A stretch of 64,000 nucleotides of DNA from Brachycybe producta (Eukaryota; Arthropoda; Diplopoda; Playtdesmida; Andrognathidae): contig JAUPFP010000002.1 of NCBI GenBank assembly GCA_036925085.1, positions 2,626,550 to 2,690,549 of the forward strand, read 5' to 3'. This document shows, one piece after another, positions 39,794 to 49,737 of the stretch (position 1 is the first letter of the stretch; every line of letters starts with the position of its first letter). The position numbers and the translations under genes were made by a program. A model generated the notes under the pieces. That model was given only the letters and a program-made list of their open reading frames with translations, was not told where the DNA came from and did not search any database.

Positions 39794-40356
39794 TTTTTAA
39801 AATCAAACCCAAACTTTGACAAATAAGCAGGAACCTGCTTGAGTTTTGTTATTAATTGAGGATAAATATGAATGGGGATACAAGCACCTTTTGTGTATTT
39901 ATTTTCAATATTATATTTTCGAATATCAATAAACCATTGTTCACTACTCAAATCTTGTAGAATCCGGAGCTTCCAATTGTCCTCGATTTCGAGAGTTTCG
40001 TGAGCTGTAAAATCTGGTATTATGCTTTTTTCCTGCGATCTGTTAAGATGACGTCCAAACCATTCAGCGATTGCATCTTCGCTTACATTGGTTGAGGATC
40101 CCGCATCATTATCAATGTTTGATTTACGTTTTAGAGCCTGGTTTTTTGGAGTGACTTTCCTTTTAGTCTTCGGGCCACTTACTTCACTTTCAACCGTCAA
40201 GTCTATCAAGATTTTTGTTTCTCAGTATTTTTTCTATGAAGTATTTACACTTGTCACAAATGAACACTACCCAATCATGCCAGGATTTTTTCATTTTTTT
40301 AAAAAAATATTTAATGTTTAAAAATGCTTACCAATTACTTCTCTGATGTCCTGCAT
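39790..40356 (-). CDS. PC4/Sub1-like ssDNA-binding candidate, probably two exons
   Basis: The C-terminal half, NWKLRILQDLSSEQWFIDIR then KYNIENKYTKGACIPIHIYPQ, follows the PC4 pattern (I-R-x-Y...T-x-K-G-I-x-L...W/Y-x-x-L) of a transcription-coactivator or single-strand-binding domain; similarity is moderate. The N-terminal half is basic with NLS-like KTKRKVTPK and LKRKS. The long frame lacks an ATG. A short exon 1 (40,356-40,332, ATG then 8 codons) with a GTAAGC donor, joined to 40,220 after CTGAG, keeps the frame. The stop overlaps the polymerase ATG as ATGA, so the two could be translated from one message. Confidence 0.5.
40221..40331 (-). other. Probable 111-bp intron in the PC4-like gene
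   Basis: GTAAGC donor at 40,331-40,326 and CTGAG acceptor at 40,225-40,221. It joins an ATG-bearing short exon to the open frame in the correct phase. The pyrimidine tract is weak, so this is less certain than the RING intron. Confidence 0.5.
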
Positions 40357-42379
40357 ATTGAAGCTTATGTTGAGTTAAAGATAAACTTGATGAATAAACT
40401 TCAAAATTTTTTTTTCAATAGAAGTATGTTTTTTTTCAGTTGAAGTGTATAAGTATACTTAACAAATTTCACAAACAAGAAACTGCTTTGAGCACGAAAG
40501 ATGACTGAACAACAATTGTGAGACTGACCAACTTTAAAGTTAGTGATGAATAGTTGGAGCTGCAGAACATACTGAGTTTTATGTAAAATGTGCTCTACTT
40601 TTATACAAAAATTGTACCCTTGAATATATCACTAGCCAATAGTTAAATCATAAAGTAATTTTAGCCTATGAAACTTCAGGTCAAGGCATCGAAATATATT
40701 ACAACACTTAGGTCAAGGTTTCAATAAATGTGAGAACCAACATTTTAGCAAGGCCTACAGCAATGCAACATGTTTAGACCAGCTGTTAAAGATGCCAATT
40801 TCATAACTATTTAGGTCAAGGCTTTAAAAAATGTGAGAACTAACATTTTAACAACTTAAGAGTAACAGGACATTTTAAAACAGATGTTTGATCTTAATTT
40901 AATTGGTATTTAGATCAAGGTTTTTGAAGAAAAAAACACAAGATCAACATGTTAACAAGGATCATAGCAATTAATTTTAAAACAGCTGTTAAAGATATAA
41001 TTTTCATAATTATTTAGGTCAAGGCTTTAAAAAATGTGAGAACTAACATTTTAACCACTCAGAGCAATACAACATTTTTAGAACAGCTGTTAAAGATATT
41101 ATTTTCATAACTATTTAGGTCAAGGCTTTTTTTTAAATGTGAGAACTAACATTTAAACAACTGAGAGTAACAGGACATTTTAAAACAGATGTCTGATGTT
41201 AATTTAATTGGTATTTAGATCAAGGTTTTTGAAAAAAAACACAAGATCAACATGTTAACAAGGATCATAGCAATTAATTTTAAAACAGCTGTTAAAGATG
41301 TCATTTTCATAATTTTCTAGGCTGTTTAAAAAACATTTCAAAGATGTAGGTAAAGTAGTAGATTATGTTTAATGTTTAGTTAGCTGTGAGATACACATTT
41401 ATTAATTAGCCAAGTCAAGATTTTATTTTAGAGAAAAAAAGTTTCAGTGACCAAAAAAAAACAGTTGCTCATGTTCAATATTTTACATCTACAAAAAAAC
41501 CAAACTGCAATACATGATGGCCATCTAATAAAATGAAGATCTGAATTGAAAACCATATAGCTGTAAATATGGATGAAAAGACAAAACAACAAGTGTTATA
41601 TTTGACTACTTATAATGTGTACAGTACTGTACTTAGTACTGTGTTAAGTGTATGCTGAGATAACCTAGAACAAAAAAAAATTGTTCATGATCATAATGAC
41701 TAGCAAGTATACTATAAAAGTCATAAAAAATAACCTTGACCATGTTTTTTTAAATGACAGTAACTAGAAGATAAATAAATTTTATTCCCGATAGTATGTC
41801 TCGATATTGTCTATTTACAGATGTATTCTAATGGTAGAATACCAGAGTTAACAACAAAAAAGTTGGAAAAAGAAGTCTTCACTTTGAAGAAATTAACATT
41901 GACATTGGTTTTTCTTGCCAACATCTGGAAATAATAAATCACATGGCTTAGTCTGCTGCTATATTTTAATCTACATTGAAATCCATTAAGTGCTTATAAG
42001 AAAAATTATATTGTCACTTCCTACTGAAATCATACTGTATTTCACTGACATAAAATAAGAAAAAAATATATATATTTCATGGCCACCGTTTTATAATGCT
42101 TGTCAGTGTTTTTGTCTATAATCATTTTTAATGGTAGACTACTATCATAAAAAAGTTGAAAAAAAAATTTGCTAAATTCATAATGAATGACTTATGCTAT
42201 TAGAGTTAGAAGAAGTTAACATTGACATTGGTTTTCTTCAATGCCAACATCTGGAAATAATAAATCTCATTGTCAATGTAGTCTGGACATTCAAATGCAT
42301 TAAGTGTTGATAAAAAAAAATTTTATACTGCTACTTCCTCATTCAACATCTGAAACATAATATCTTATGTATTGCAATG
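40357..42379. repeat. Polinton right-end non-coding region with duplicated blocks
   Basis: No coding frame for 2 kb. Two copies of a ~210-bp block (about 40,812-41,025 and 41,115-41,325) share TTAGGTCAAGGC, GTGAGAACTAACATTT, AGAGTAACAGGACATTTTAA and GATCAACATGTTAACAAGG words, with partial copies from about 40,680. A second family (about 41,880-42,010 and 42,210-42,310) shares TTAACATTGACATTGGTTTT and CCAACATCTGGAAATAATAA. Asymmetric repeat-rich ends may hold early promoters or replication enhancers. Confidence 0.8.
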
Positions 42380-42509
42380 GGGTGGCGCAGAAATGTCTTC
42401 ATGCTAGGCTATACACTCGATGGAATGCGGTACAAAACATGATGAAATAAGAGGCTCTATGTTAACCTATGGGAAGAAGTGGCGCAGAAATGACTTTTTA
42501 TATACTACT
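42380..42509 (-). repeat. Polinton right terminal inverted repeat
   Basis: Read from 42,509 inward it begins AGTAGTATATAAAAAGTCAT and follows the left end for about 130 bp. Only one copy of the 97-bp subunit is present here. Confidence 0.92.
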
Positions 42510-42515
42510 AACATT
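42510..42515. repeat. Polinton target site duplication, right
   Basis: AACATT, matching 25,961-25,966. Confidence 0.95.
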
Positions 42516-42548
42516 TTTTATAATTTTACCTTTTTAATGTACCTTTTT

Positions 42549-42923
42549 ACGTCCTCGTAGAATGGGGGCGTGGTCAAGCACGAGAGTATAAAAGGCGCGA
42601 TGTTCAAATCTCGCGGTTCTTTTCTTGCTTATATGACGCTCATTGCAGACGCCTTATAAGCCGTCTGCTTTCTGTCGGAGAGGACCGCTTATTTTATATT
42701 GACAAGTGTAATTGTAATCGTCAACCATCCTATGTACCTTTCCTCCTAAGGAGACACAAACTATTATATGTTTGTTTGCAGAATAAATATTTCATTTATT
42801 CTGCATTTAGTTTTCTCATTCTTCTATCTACTCCAACAACGATCGGCCATTTTATTGGGTTGCCATCCGTGCTCTCTTGTGGCAATAATCTGAGCCACTG
42901 AATCGAAACCCTGCACTGTCACA
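42549..42923 (+). mobile_element. 5' LTR, 5'-truncated
   Basis: Contains GAGTATAAAAGGCGCGATG (TATA box), shared GCAGACGCC, AATAAATATTTC polyadenylation-type sequence and ends ACTGTCACA. It matches 52,998-53,370. Confidence 0.92.
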
Positions 42924-42925
42924 TT

Positions 42926-42941
42926 TGGTGGAGGTGCGGGG
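42926..42941 (+). promoter_or_regulatory. Primer-binding-site-like sequence
   Basis: TGGTGGAGGTGCGGGG two bases after the LTR end, identical to the minus-strand site at 16,221-16,206. Confidence 0.75.
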
Positions 42942-43178
42942 TAACTCATAATTTAGCCGTGTTTTTTGAGTAATTTAGAAGAAAAGTGTAATTTTTCATG
43001 TATGTAAACAACAGCAACACACGCCCCCAGACGGTGATTCTGTGGGGGAGAGGGTTATTTTAACCCACGGACTACAAGAAATCCTCTGATTTCTTTACGA
43101 CAACCTCAAGAGATGGATCGACATCATCATCCTGAACTTGATACCGGATTTGACACACCTTCCACAGAGGATAATGTG

Positions 43179-43866
43179 TGAGCTTTTGACATCAACCAAT
43201 ATTTTTTACCAACCTTTAGATGACATTTTCCACATCTCGTTTCTTCTATGAACAGTACGGTGCCCGCACAGAGAAGAACCGAACTGTAGAGAGGGCTGGA
43301 TGGAGACAGATTGTAGTCACTCTTCTGCATGAAGGTGAAATCGATGCAGGAGAGTGGCGGCCATCTATCTCTCTTCCGGTTGATGCTGATATACATCTTC
43401 TCCATCGGTATACCGACAAGAGAAGATGTTGTAGCTGCTGAGAATCGTATAACTCCTGCCCTATGGAGTCTCCGGCCTCTGAAGAGAAGTTAGTTACATA
43501 TAGACAGAAAGACAACGTTGTTTCTTGTTACAACACTTTTTATTCATCACTTGTAAGAAACACAGAATACAAGGATGAATAGTAAATACTAACGGTAAAT
43601 ACTCAGGCCCATGATTCGGAATAATATCTCGTAATACAGGCAAAGGAAAGAACTTAGGAACAAAGAGGAACACGGTCCTTTTATACCTTGGACCTGTGTA
43701 CACCTGCGAGGTGTAACCAGGTCCAAGTGACCATGGTCCTATGTGTATCAATCCGCCGCTTGCGCATGAGTCAGAAAGGTGAGTCAGAGGAGAGGGAGGG
43801 ACGGTTGAGAGTTGTTTACCCTCCGGGCTATGGTTTTGGCGGGATCACGATTTACAGGGTGTTACA
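43179..43866 (-). mobile_element. Solo LTR, minus strand, with 6-bp target duplication
   Basis: The minus strand starts TGTAACACCCTG (43,866) and ends AAAAGCTCA (43,179). It is flanked by AATGTG at 43,173-43,178 and 43,867-43,872. It interrupts the gag frame. About 500 bp match the LTR at 23,655. Promoter box CCTTTTATACC on the plus strand at 43,678. Confidence 0.9.
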
Positions 43867-44269
43867 AATGTGAGTAATCAATCTTTGATTCCATCTATTT
43901 TGACACCACAAAATCTTCAGTTGGGAGGTTCCTCTTCTTTCGGAATTGCCGAAAAAGTGAGGATGTCCACTGAATTGATATACACAGCCAGCTGTTCAAC
44001 ATTAACATCTGAACATATCCGACCAAGTTGTGAGTCACTCAGTCTGCATACTTCTTTCGGAATTTCGATTGAGGGAGCAGCTGGGGGATTTTTACGACAG
44101 GATACACCCACACAAACACCTGTTGAGTCGGTGGAGATGGGGGGATCGATGTCCCTCTTGCGGCATCCGCATTGACGGTGACGTCAGATTCTTCGTCACC
44201 AAGACAGGCTAGACAGAGTGTCTCCTGCCCTCCTTTATCCGTGCAGACTCAGCTGACATCTCACGCGCA

Positions 44270-44880
44270 CGAAATAGGGCGGGAAAATTCAAATTCTCAT
44301 TCATTGCCGATACAAACAACACAATCTTTTGGGCGGCAAAATTTGAATTTTTATTCTTTACCATCGCAACTAAAGTCAACTTTTGAGGGGGAAAATTTGA
44401 ACTCCATGGATTTACCTGTATCCACAGCACAAAATTTTTGGCGGGAAAATCCAAATTCTCACCAACCTCCTATACAACCAATACAAAATTTTTTGGCGGG
44501 AAAAATCTTAATTCTCACCAACCTCCTATACAACCAATGCAAAATTTTTGGCGGAAAAATCTCAATTCTCACCAACCTCCTATACAACCAATGCAAAACT
44601 TTTGGCGGGAAAATGTAAATACATTGGATCCTATACCTCGCTCTATGACTACTCAAAAGCAGCCAATACAAAATGTTTGGCGGGGAAAGTGTGGACTCAA
44701 TGAATGTAATGAACAACACCTCTTTAATTCAACCCACACAACCAGAAATTTGGCGGGAAAATCAAACGACTGTCCCACATTATATGCTACCTCAGCATAC
44801 ACGCTTACCACACTCCCAAGCTCAGCGGATTTGGCGGGAAAACTTAAATTCCTCTCAACACCACATGACGTCATACTCCC
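44270..44880 (+). repeat. ~55-bp tandem repeats carrying TTTGGCGGGAAAA
   Basis: About ten occurrences of TTTGGCGGGAAAA or variants, four of them at regular ~55-bp spacing (about 44,436-44,600). The coding translation is FWRENLNS-like. The same motif is a close match to an E2F-type binding site. Confidence 0.85.
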
Positions 44881-45025
44881 AGTCACAAGATCAGTCATCA
44901 ATTGGGAATGTGCCTATGGCTGATGGTGGCATCCGTTATCAGCCATGGGGGCGTGTGAGGTCAGGTGAGGGGGACTCAATACAAGTGATGCAACAGCCGG
45001 GTTCTCATATTCTCAGCTTACTCAT

Positions 45026-45540
45026 GTGCAGCCTCAGCATTCATCAATGCCGGGACCCAACATGCAAGCACCCACATACACCCAGCCTATGCGAATGCAA
45101 TTCCAGCCGGGTCCCCACATGCAAGAGTCATCAGACACACAGCCTGTGTATATGCAAACTCAGCCGGGACCCCACATGGAAGTTTTCTCATGCACCCAGC
45201 CTGTGCAAATGCAATCTCAGCCGGGATCCCACATGCAAGTTTCCTCATACACTCAGCCTGTACATGTGCAATCTCAGCCGGGACCCCACATGCAAGTTTC
45301 CTCATGCACCCAGCCTGTGCATATGCAATCTCAGCCGGGACCCCACATGCAAGTTTCCTCATGCACCCAGCCTGTGCATGCGCAATCTCAGCCGGGACCC
45401 CACATGCAAGCACCATCATACACTCAGCCTGTGCATGCGCAATCTCAGCCAGGACCCCACATGCAAGTTGTGCAAACGCAATCTCAGCCGGGGCCCCACA
45501 TGCAACCTGTGCATGCGCATCCCCAGCATCCATCAATGCC
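45026..45540 (+). repeat. 57-bp tandem repeats in gag
   Basis: About nine units with CAGCCGGGACCCCACATGCA as the constant part, encoding QPGPHMQ. The unit is a multiple of three, so the frame is kept. Confidence 0.9.
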
Positions 45541-45705
45541 GGGTCCCCACAGCCAAGCAGCTTGGTAAACTCAGTCTGAGTCGCAGTAACCCTTGGTCCA
45601 TGTCAGAGGGACCATAGAGGGGGCCATTTATCACCGGCCATCCGAGGGGAGACCTGCAGGGGATGACAGCAGCATGGGGAATAGTCGAAGCAGAGGGGGA
45701 TAACA

Positions 45706-46143
45706 ATGTGGAATACCAATAAGCTCACAATAGAAGAACTCAATAAGCGGTATGGGCATCGACACCCTTTAGATCACCTCAAGCCATTTACTGGGAGAGG
45801 CCAGGTTACCACATTCCTGGAAAAGTTTGAGGCCATTGCTGCCTTACATGAATGGACCCCCAATCACAGATACTTCTACATCACAACATGCGTCAAGGAT
45901 GATGTGTGGGATTGGCTATCACGTACCAGGCATCGGAATCCTGGACTGGACTGGTGGGGTCTCAAAGACAAGATGATGGAAGAGTTTGGTCGACCAGGGG
46001 AGAACCTGCTACTAAGCAAAGATCTAAAGAAGCTTAAGCAGGAGGATGGGGAGCCTACACCTAACTTTATCCGGAAATTCCTGAAGGTATCTGAGAAACT
46101 ATACCCGGACATGTCCGACGACTTACGTATAGGTCAGCTATGA
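45706..46143 (+). pseudogene. Gypsy gag capsid domain
   Basis: HPLDHLKPFTGRGQVTTFLE, VKDDVWDWLSRTRHRNPGLD, WWGLKDKMMEEFGRPGENLL and PTPNFIRKFLKVSEKLYP fit the Ty3/Gypsy Gag capsid pattern. A TGA at 46,141 ends the frame; the sequence continues as a degraded C-terminal part to the CCHC. It is the particle shell protein of the element. Confidence 0.75.
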
Positions 46144-46639
46144 GAGGCACTGCAGCCCACAATGAGCAGGGTAGTGGAGGCTGCTTCAGGGGCAAACCTA
46201 AAAGCCTTCATAGATTATGCAGTAAACATCAAATGCACATTGTATCTTGCCGGAAAATGGAATTAGAAACGTGAGGAAGATGAAGAGGTGGAGAGATCCT
46301 CAAGTCTGGCATGAAATACCAACCGGACTCATATTTCAACACGAACACACTCAACCAGCAGTAACTCCTCAGACAGTGCAACAGACACCTCCGGTGCTCC
46401 TACCACATGGACCGACCACACAGGACCCGCTCAGTCGGACCGTGGCGCAAGAGCTGCCCCAAGTAATACCCGAAAAGGACCCGCTCCAGATCGAAAAAAG
46501 GTGGATGAGACAAAAGCAAAATGCTTCCGCTGTTATAAGATGGGGCATTTTTCCCGAAACTGCCCGGATCGCAAAAGGGTTCATTAAGGTTCATTCACGA
46601 ATGAATGCCAAAACGAGGTATACTCAGTCGACATTGTAG
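46144..46639 (+). pseudogene. Gag nucleocapsid region with CCHC zinc knuckle
   Basis: CFRCYKMGHFSRNC at 46,522-46,563 is a CX2CX4HX4C knuckle, followed by basic PDRKRVH. The capsid-to-knuckle stretch is readable in pieces in the same frame as capsid (positions modulo three agree), interrupted by stops at 46,141 and near 46,264. Binds the element's RNA in the intact state. Confidence 0.75.
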
Positions 46640-46864
46640 TGGCATCTAGTGGCGTTGAATTGGCAGTCATCTATCTCGGAGACCAAGTCAGTTATGTACC
46701 TTTGGCCAACCTAATAGCAGGGTTAAACTAGAGGAGGTGAAGACAGAGGGGGAACCTTCACCTGGCAGAAATATTGAACCCCAACAACAGAAGAAAATTC
46801 TGAGGAATCTGAGGAGGGAAACGATACGTCAACTGACATAGCTATCATTGAAACTGTAAAGGTC

Positions 46865-47755
46865 ATGAATAAATGGACAGCGGATGATCTACTGGTGTGG
46901 TATGACATGTTGCAAGCTTACAAGGAGAATTGCTACCAAAACGGAAGCCGTGAAACCTATTTAGAGACATCTATGAACATGGCAAACTGTCTTGCCATCA
47001 GGAAGGCAGGAAGAGATCCGACAAAGGGCAGAGCCTGTCGCCGCAAAGTAATGAGCGAAATATGGGAATTCGTCAAGAAACAGTGCGTGCCAAAGGAAAT
47101 TGGAGACTTTGACGAGGAGGAAGGATCGCCCAGGATCACAGTAACAATCAACCAAAAGGAAGTTCGGCTGCTGGTGAATTCTGGAGCCTTCACTAGTGTC
47201 TTGTCCGAATCCTTAGTCAAGGAAATGGGCTGGGCAGTGGAGCCAGTCTCCACCATCCCCATGGTTGGAGTTGTGGGAGGCAGCCGACTTGATGTCAAGG
47301 GCCAAGTGATTGCCACTGTTGAAGTAGGAGGAAAATCTGTAAGAGCCTGTTTTATAATTATCGGAGGCAAAAGAGAGGCCATCATGGGGCGAGATCTTGG
47401 TGGGGCGCTACATCTCATTGTCGAAATGAGGTCCAATAAAGTGTACTTCAGCAAAGCCATGTTGAATGAAAAAGTCTACAAACAATGCGTAGAAAGCTAT
47501 ATAAAAAGTGCTATCCAGGAGGGAGAAAAGAGCACCGCTACGGGAGTAACCACAAAGACAACCAAGCAAGAGGCTGAGGTGAAAGAACTTTTTGACTTAT
47601 GGGATACACAAGCCTTATGCTCCACTGCCGCCATAGCCCTACCGCTGAAACAACTCGGGTACAATGAAGTAGAAGCCACCAATGAGCTCACATCCAATGA
47701 CATAATCTTCGGAGTAAATGACACGATATACGAATTGAAGAATAAAGATAGATGG
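46865..47755 (+). pseudogene. Retropepsin-like protease with Asp-to-Asn change, fused to an integrase end
   Basis: KWTADDLLVWYDML, then VRLLVNSGAFTSVLSESLVK, where the active-site D(S/T)GA is NSGA; the relative at 19,031 has DTGA. GSRLDVKGQVIATVEVGG and REAIMGRDLGGALHL complete the fold. After QLGYNEVEATNELTSNDIIF the frame passes to NDTIYELKNKDRW and, across the solo LTR, GGTVSDCVNIVHMRPYY (48,552-48,600), the usual end of a Gypsy integrase. So RT, RNase H and the integrase core have been deleted in frame. Loss of the catalytic Asp predicts no protease activity. Confidence 0.85.
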
Positions 47756-48547
47756 TGTAACAACCCGACTCGGTCGCTACAATGACCTACGGTAAATTTC
47801 ACTAACTTACCGCCGTTGACCCTCCTTGGGACGGGTCGAAGCGCTGGCCAGCCCTCCTCTTGCACCCGTCCGTGCCACGGGTAGCGCGGATCGGAGGATC
47901 CTCCACGCCGCAAGTCGACGGACGAATGGCCGCCGAACAAGACGAGGAATCCACGGTAAATCCCCGATGGATCTTACCGTGGACAAACCGCACGCGAAGC
48001 ACCGGCCGACACGATAACGAACATACCGGAAACAGAACGGTGGTGGGCGGCAATCCCAGCCGACAACCCCCACCCTCCCCGCGGTGACTTCCCCAGTATT
48101 AAGTATAAATAATAAAGGACACGGACACCAGTGGTTAGAGAGTGAAAATAAATAATATCTAATTTATTCAACCAAGGAATAAACAATAAAAACACTCACT
48201 ATTAATGAGATGCAATAGAAGATCATTCTCCTGGCTAATTCAGCCAGGAGGAAGAGAGGTCATTCACCTCTAGATTCACAGCAAACAAAAGATGAATGGT
48301 GGCCATCTTGGCCACCTGTAGGATTGATGAGAGCATCCACACACCTGCATACATCAAGGGTTCTCTTTCTACTGTCCAGATATAATGGCCGCCGCCATAT
48401 ATATCACCCCCAGGCTGCTCCACCTGGGGGAAGACAGGGACCCTTGCTGGCCATTTTGTCGTCTGCCTGGCACTCAATTTGCAAGTGCCTAGCAGACGAC
48501 ATGGGATTTTAGTTCTACTCCAACAGGAGCAGAACTGGGTCGTCACA
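47756..48547 (+). mobile_element. Solo LTR with 4-bp target duplication
   Basis: TGTAACAACCCG...CGTCACA, 792 bp, flanked by ATGG at 47,752-47,755 and 48,548-48,551. Its first half is GC-rich (GGGACGGGTCG..GCC) and has AGTATAAATAATAAAGG, a TATA-like box, at about 48,101. It interrupts the integrase end of the surrounding element. It is of a different family from the other LTRs here. Confidence 0.88.
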
Positions 48548-48646
48548 ATGGGGAGGGACTGTAAGTGACTGCGTAAACATTGTCCACATGCGTCCATACT
48601 ATCAGCGTAAGGAGAATGTGCCCAATGTAGTTGGGGGAATGACATA

Positions 48647-49723
48647 TTGGATGACCCTCATGGTTCTTCAGTGAATGAAAATATCGAAAATAATTTACCA
48701 CAAACTCCCGAACAAACGACAAATAACGACCAAGAAGTATATTTGAAATTATCCACTTCGCCAAAAGAGTCTCTCAATATTAATCTGTGCTCTTCAAATG
48801 ATAGCCAGAGTTCATTTACAGAAATTAATTTGCTTCGTTTGAAAAAGAAATCACATAAAAATCTGAGGAAAGTTTTTAAAATTTCAAACTCACCGCCAAA
48901 AACTTCATCTCAGAACTATCTTCAATTCTTTGTAAAAGAACAATATGGATTCAGTCAAAGGAATCCCTCTGACGTCAAAAGAATTCTTGGAAAAAGTCAA
49001 CCATCTGAAGTCATGGAAGTTCTTGTGAAAAGTAGCAATGAGGTGCGAGAAAAGAATTTCCAATGTGGAGGGATACAAAAACAGCTCCACGTGTTCAACA
49101 CGCATGGAGTTGGATTGAGCATTGATGGAAAAACATCGGTAGCACAGGAATACGCCTCATCTCTATATAAGGAATTAATGCTGATCAAGACGCCATTCTA
49201 CTTTCGGTACCCGAACTGTGGAGTGGTTTGTTTTGTCTTTGCGGAAACTCTTTGTCTTTGTTTAAAAACGAGCAAAATCTGGATTATCGTGAGTGAGTCT
49301 TCAAATTACAAAAAGAACTTTGTGGAAAACTTTAACATCAGTGGGAATATCATCCAACAAGTTTATTTTCTATCGCGAAGTTTTCTGTTTTCAAAACAGG
49401 GTGTGACAAATTTGCTTCTAACTGTGCAGCGGTATACGTCAAATTCATTTCCTGAATACGCGAATTCAACGAAGTTTATTCGGACTTGGGTATTAATTGG
49501 GAAAACATCGAACTTCCAAAGGGAAGAGGAACGGTTTTCTTGTGTGCATCCTAAAAATGTGCAGTTTGGTTCAAGGACAGCATTCAAGGGTTCGTCTTCA
49601 AGGGTCAACCAGGAAGTAATTCACCGAAGAACTGGTAACAAAAGCTTAATATTGATTTTAAAAGCAACGACTCAAATTAACCGGAAAATGAGTCGTAGTC
49701 AACGGTACTTTGGTCGGGATTGA
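48647..49723 (+). CDS. Unknown ORF between integrase and the unnamed 3' ORF
   Basis: 358 codons open but with no early ATG (opens DDPHGSSVNENIENNLPQTP). I do not recognise it. It is Ser/Asn/Lys-rich, with LRLKKKSHKNLRKVFKIS and FYFRYPNCGVVCFVFAETLC, a Cys/Phe-rich hydrophobic stretch, then IWIIVSESSNYKKNF. A weak hydrophobic run could be a membrane segment. The place, directly after the integrase end and overlapping it in a different frame, is that of an env-type ORF, perhaps reached by splicing. It may be the N-terminal part of the 3' ORF or a separate gene. Confidence 0.45.
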   Translation: MDDPHGSSVNENIENNLPQTPEQTTNNDQEVYLKLSTSPKESLNINLCSSNDSQSSFTEINLLRLKKKSHKNLRKVFKISNSPPKTSSQNYLQFFVKEQYGFSQRNPSDVKRILGKSQPSEVMEVLVKSSNEVREKNFQCGGIQKQLHVFNTHGVGLSIDGKTSVAQEYASSLYKELMLIKTPFYFRYPNCGVVCFVFAETLCLCLKTSKIWIIVSESSNYKKNFVENFNISGNIIQQVYFLSRSFLFSKQGVTNLLLTVQRYTSNSFPEYANSTKFIRTWVLIGKTSNFQREEERFSCVHPKNVQFGSRTAFKGSSSRVNQEVIHRRTGNKSLILILKATTQINRKMSRSQRYFGRD

Positions 49724-49737
49724 GACCGATCCGGGAA

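Larger units (their letters stand above)
25967..42509 (+). mobile_element. Complete Polinton/Maverick (adintovirus-like) element, 16.5 kb
   Basis: Both ends begin AGTAGTAT (left at 25,967, right reading inward from 42,509) and continue as about 130-bp terminal inverted repeats. The flanks are identical hexamers, AACATT at 25,961-25,966 and 42,510-42,515; a 6-bp duplication is the Polinton hallmark. The gene set is diagnostic: protein-primed DNA polymerase B, retroviral-type integrase with chromodomain, FtsK/HerA packaging ATPase, adenain-like protease, major and minor capsid proteins. Extra genes are Bcl-2-like, RING, nuclease-like, dUTPase and PC4-like. Such elements are integrated forms of, or close relatives of, adintoviruses. 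Three lesions (dUTPase stop, polymerase and minor capsid frameshifts) suggest a recently decayed copy or sequencing errors in A-runs. Confidence 0.97.
43113..45567 (+). pseudogene. Gag N-terminal region with two sets of coding repeats
   Basis: ATG at 43,113 (MDRHHHPELDTGFD) runs into the solo LTR at 43,179 and resumes after 43,872 (SNQSLIPSILTPQN). About 44,270-44,880 is a tandem repeat of ~54-55 bp encoding QNFWRENLNSHQPPIQPM-type peptides, crossing three frames because of indels. About 45,026-45,540 is a second tandem repeat of 57 bp, 19 residues, with QPGPHMQVSSCTQPVHMQS. Low-complexity Gln/Pro-rich Gag N-termini are known in retroelements, but I know no family with these units. It precedes capsid at 45,706 and is broken by several frameshifts. 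Confidence 0.6.

Noticed and set aside
42516-42548. Missing 5' part of the left Gypsy LTR displaced to the other side of the Polinton
   Set aside because: The sequence left of 25,961 does not match the first 195 bp of the 3' LTR, and the AACATT duplication shows the Polinton went into plain AT-rich DNA.
45087-45536. Minus-strand Ala/Cys-rich frame
   Set aside because: Antisense of the 57-bp gag repeat, open only because the unit is a multiple of three.
45026-45567. CRISPR-like regular repeats
   Set aside because: The 57-bp units are contiguous coding repeats without unique spacers, in a eukaryotic retroelement gag.
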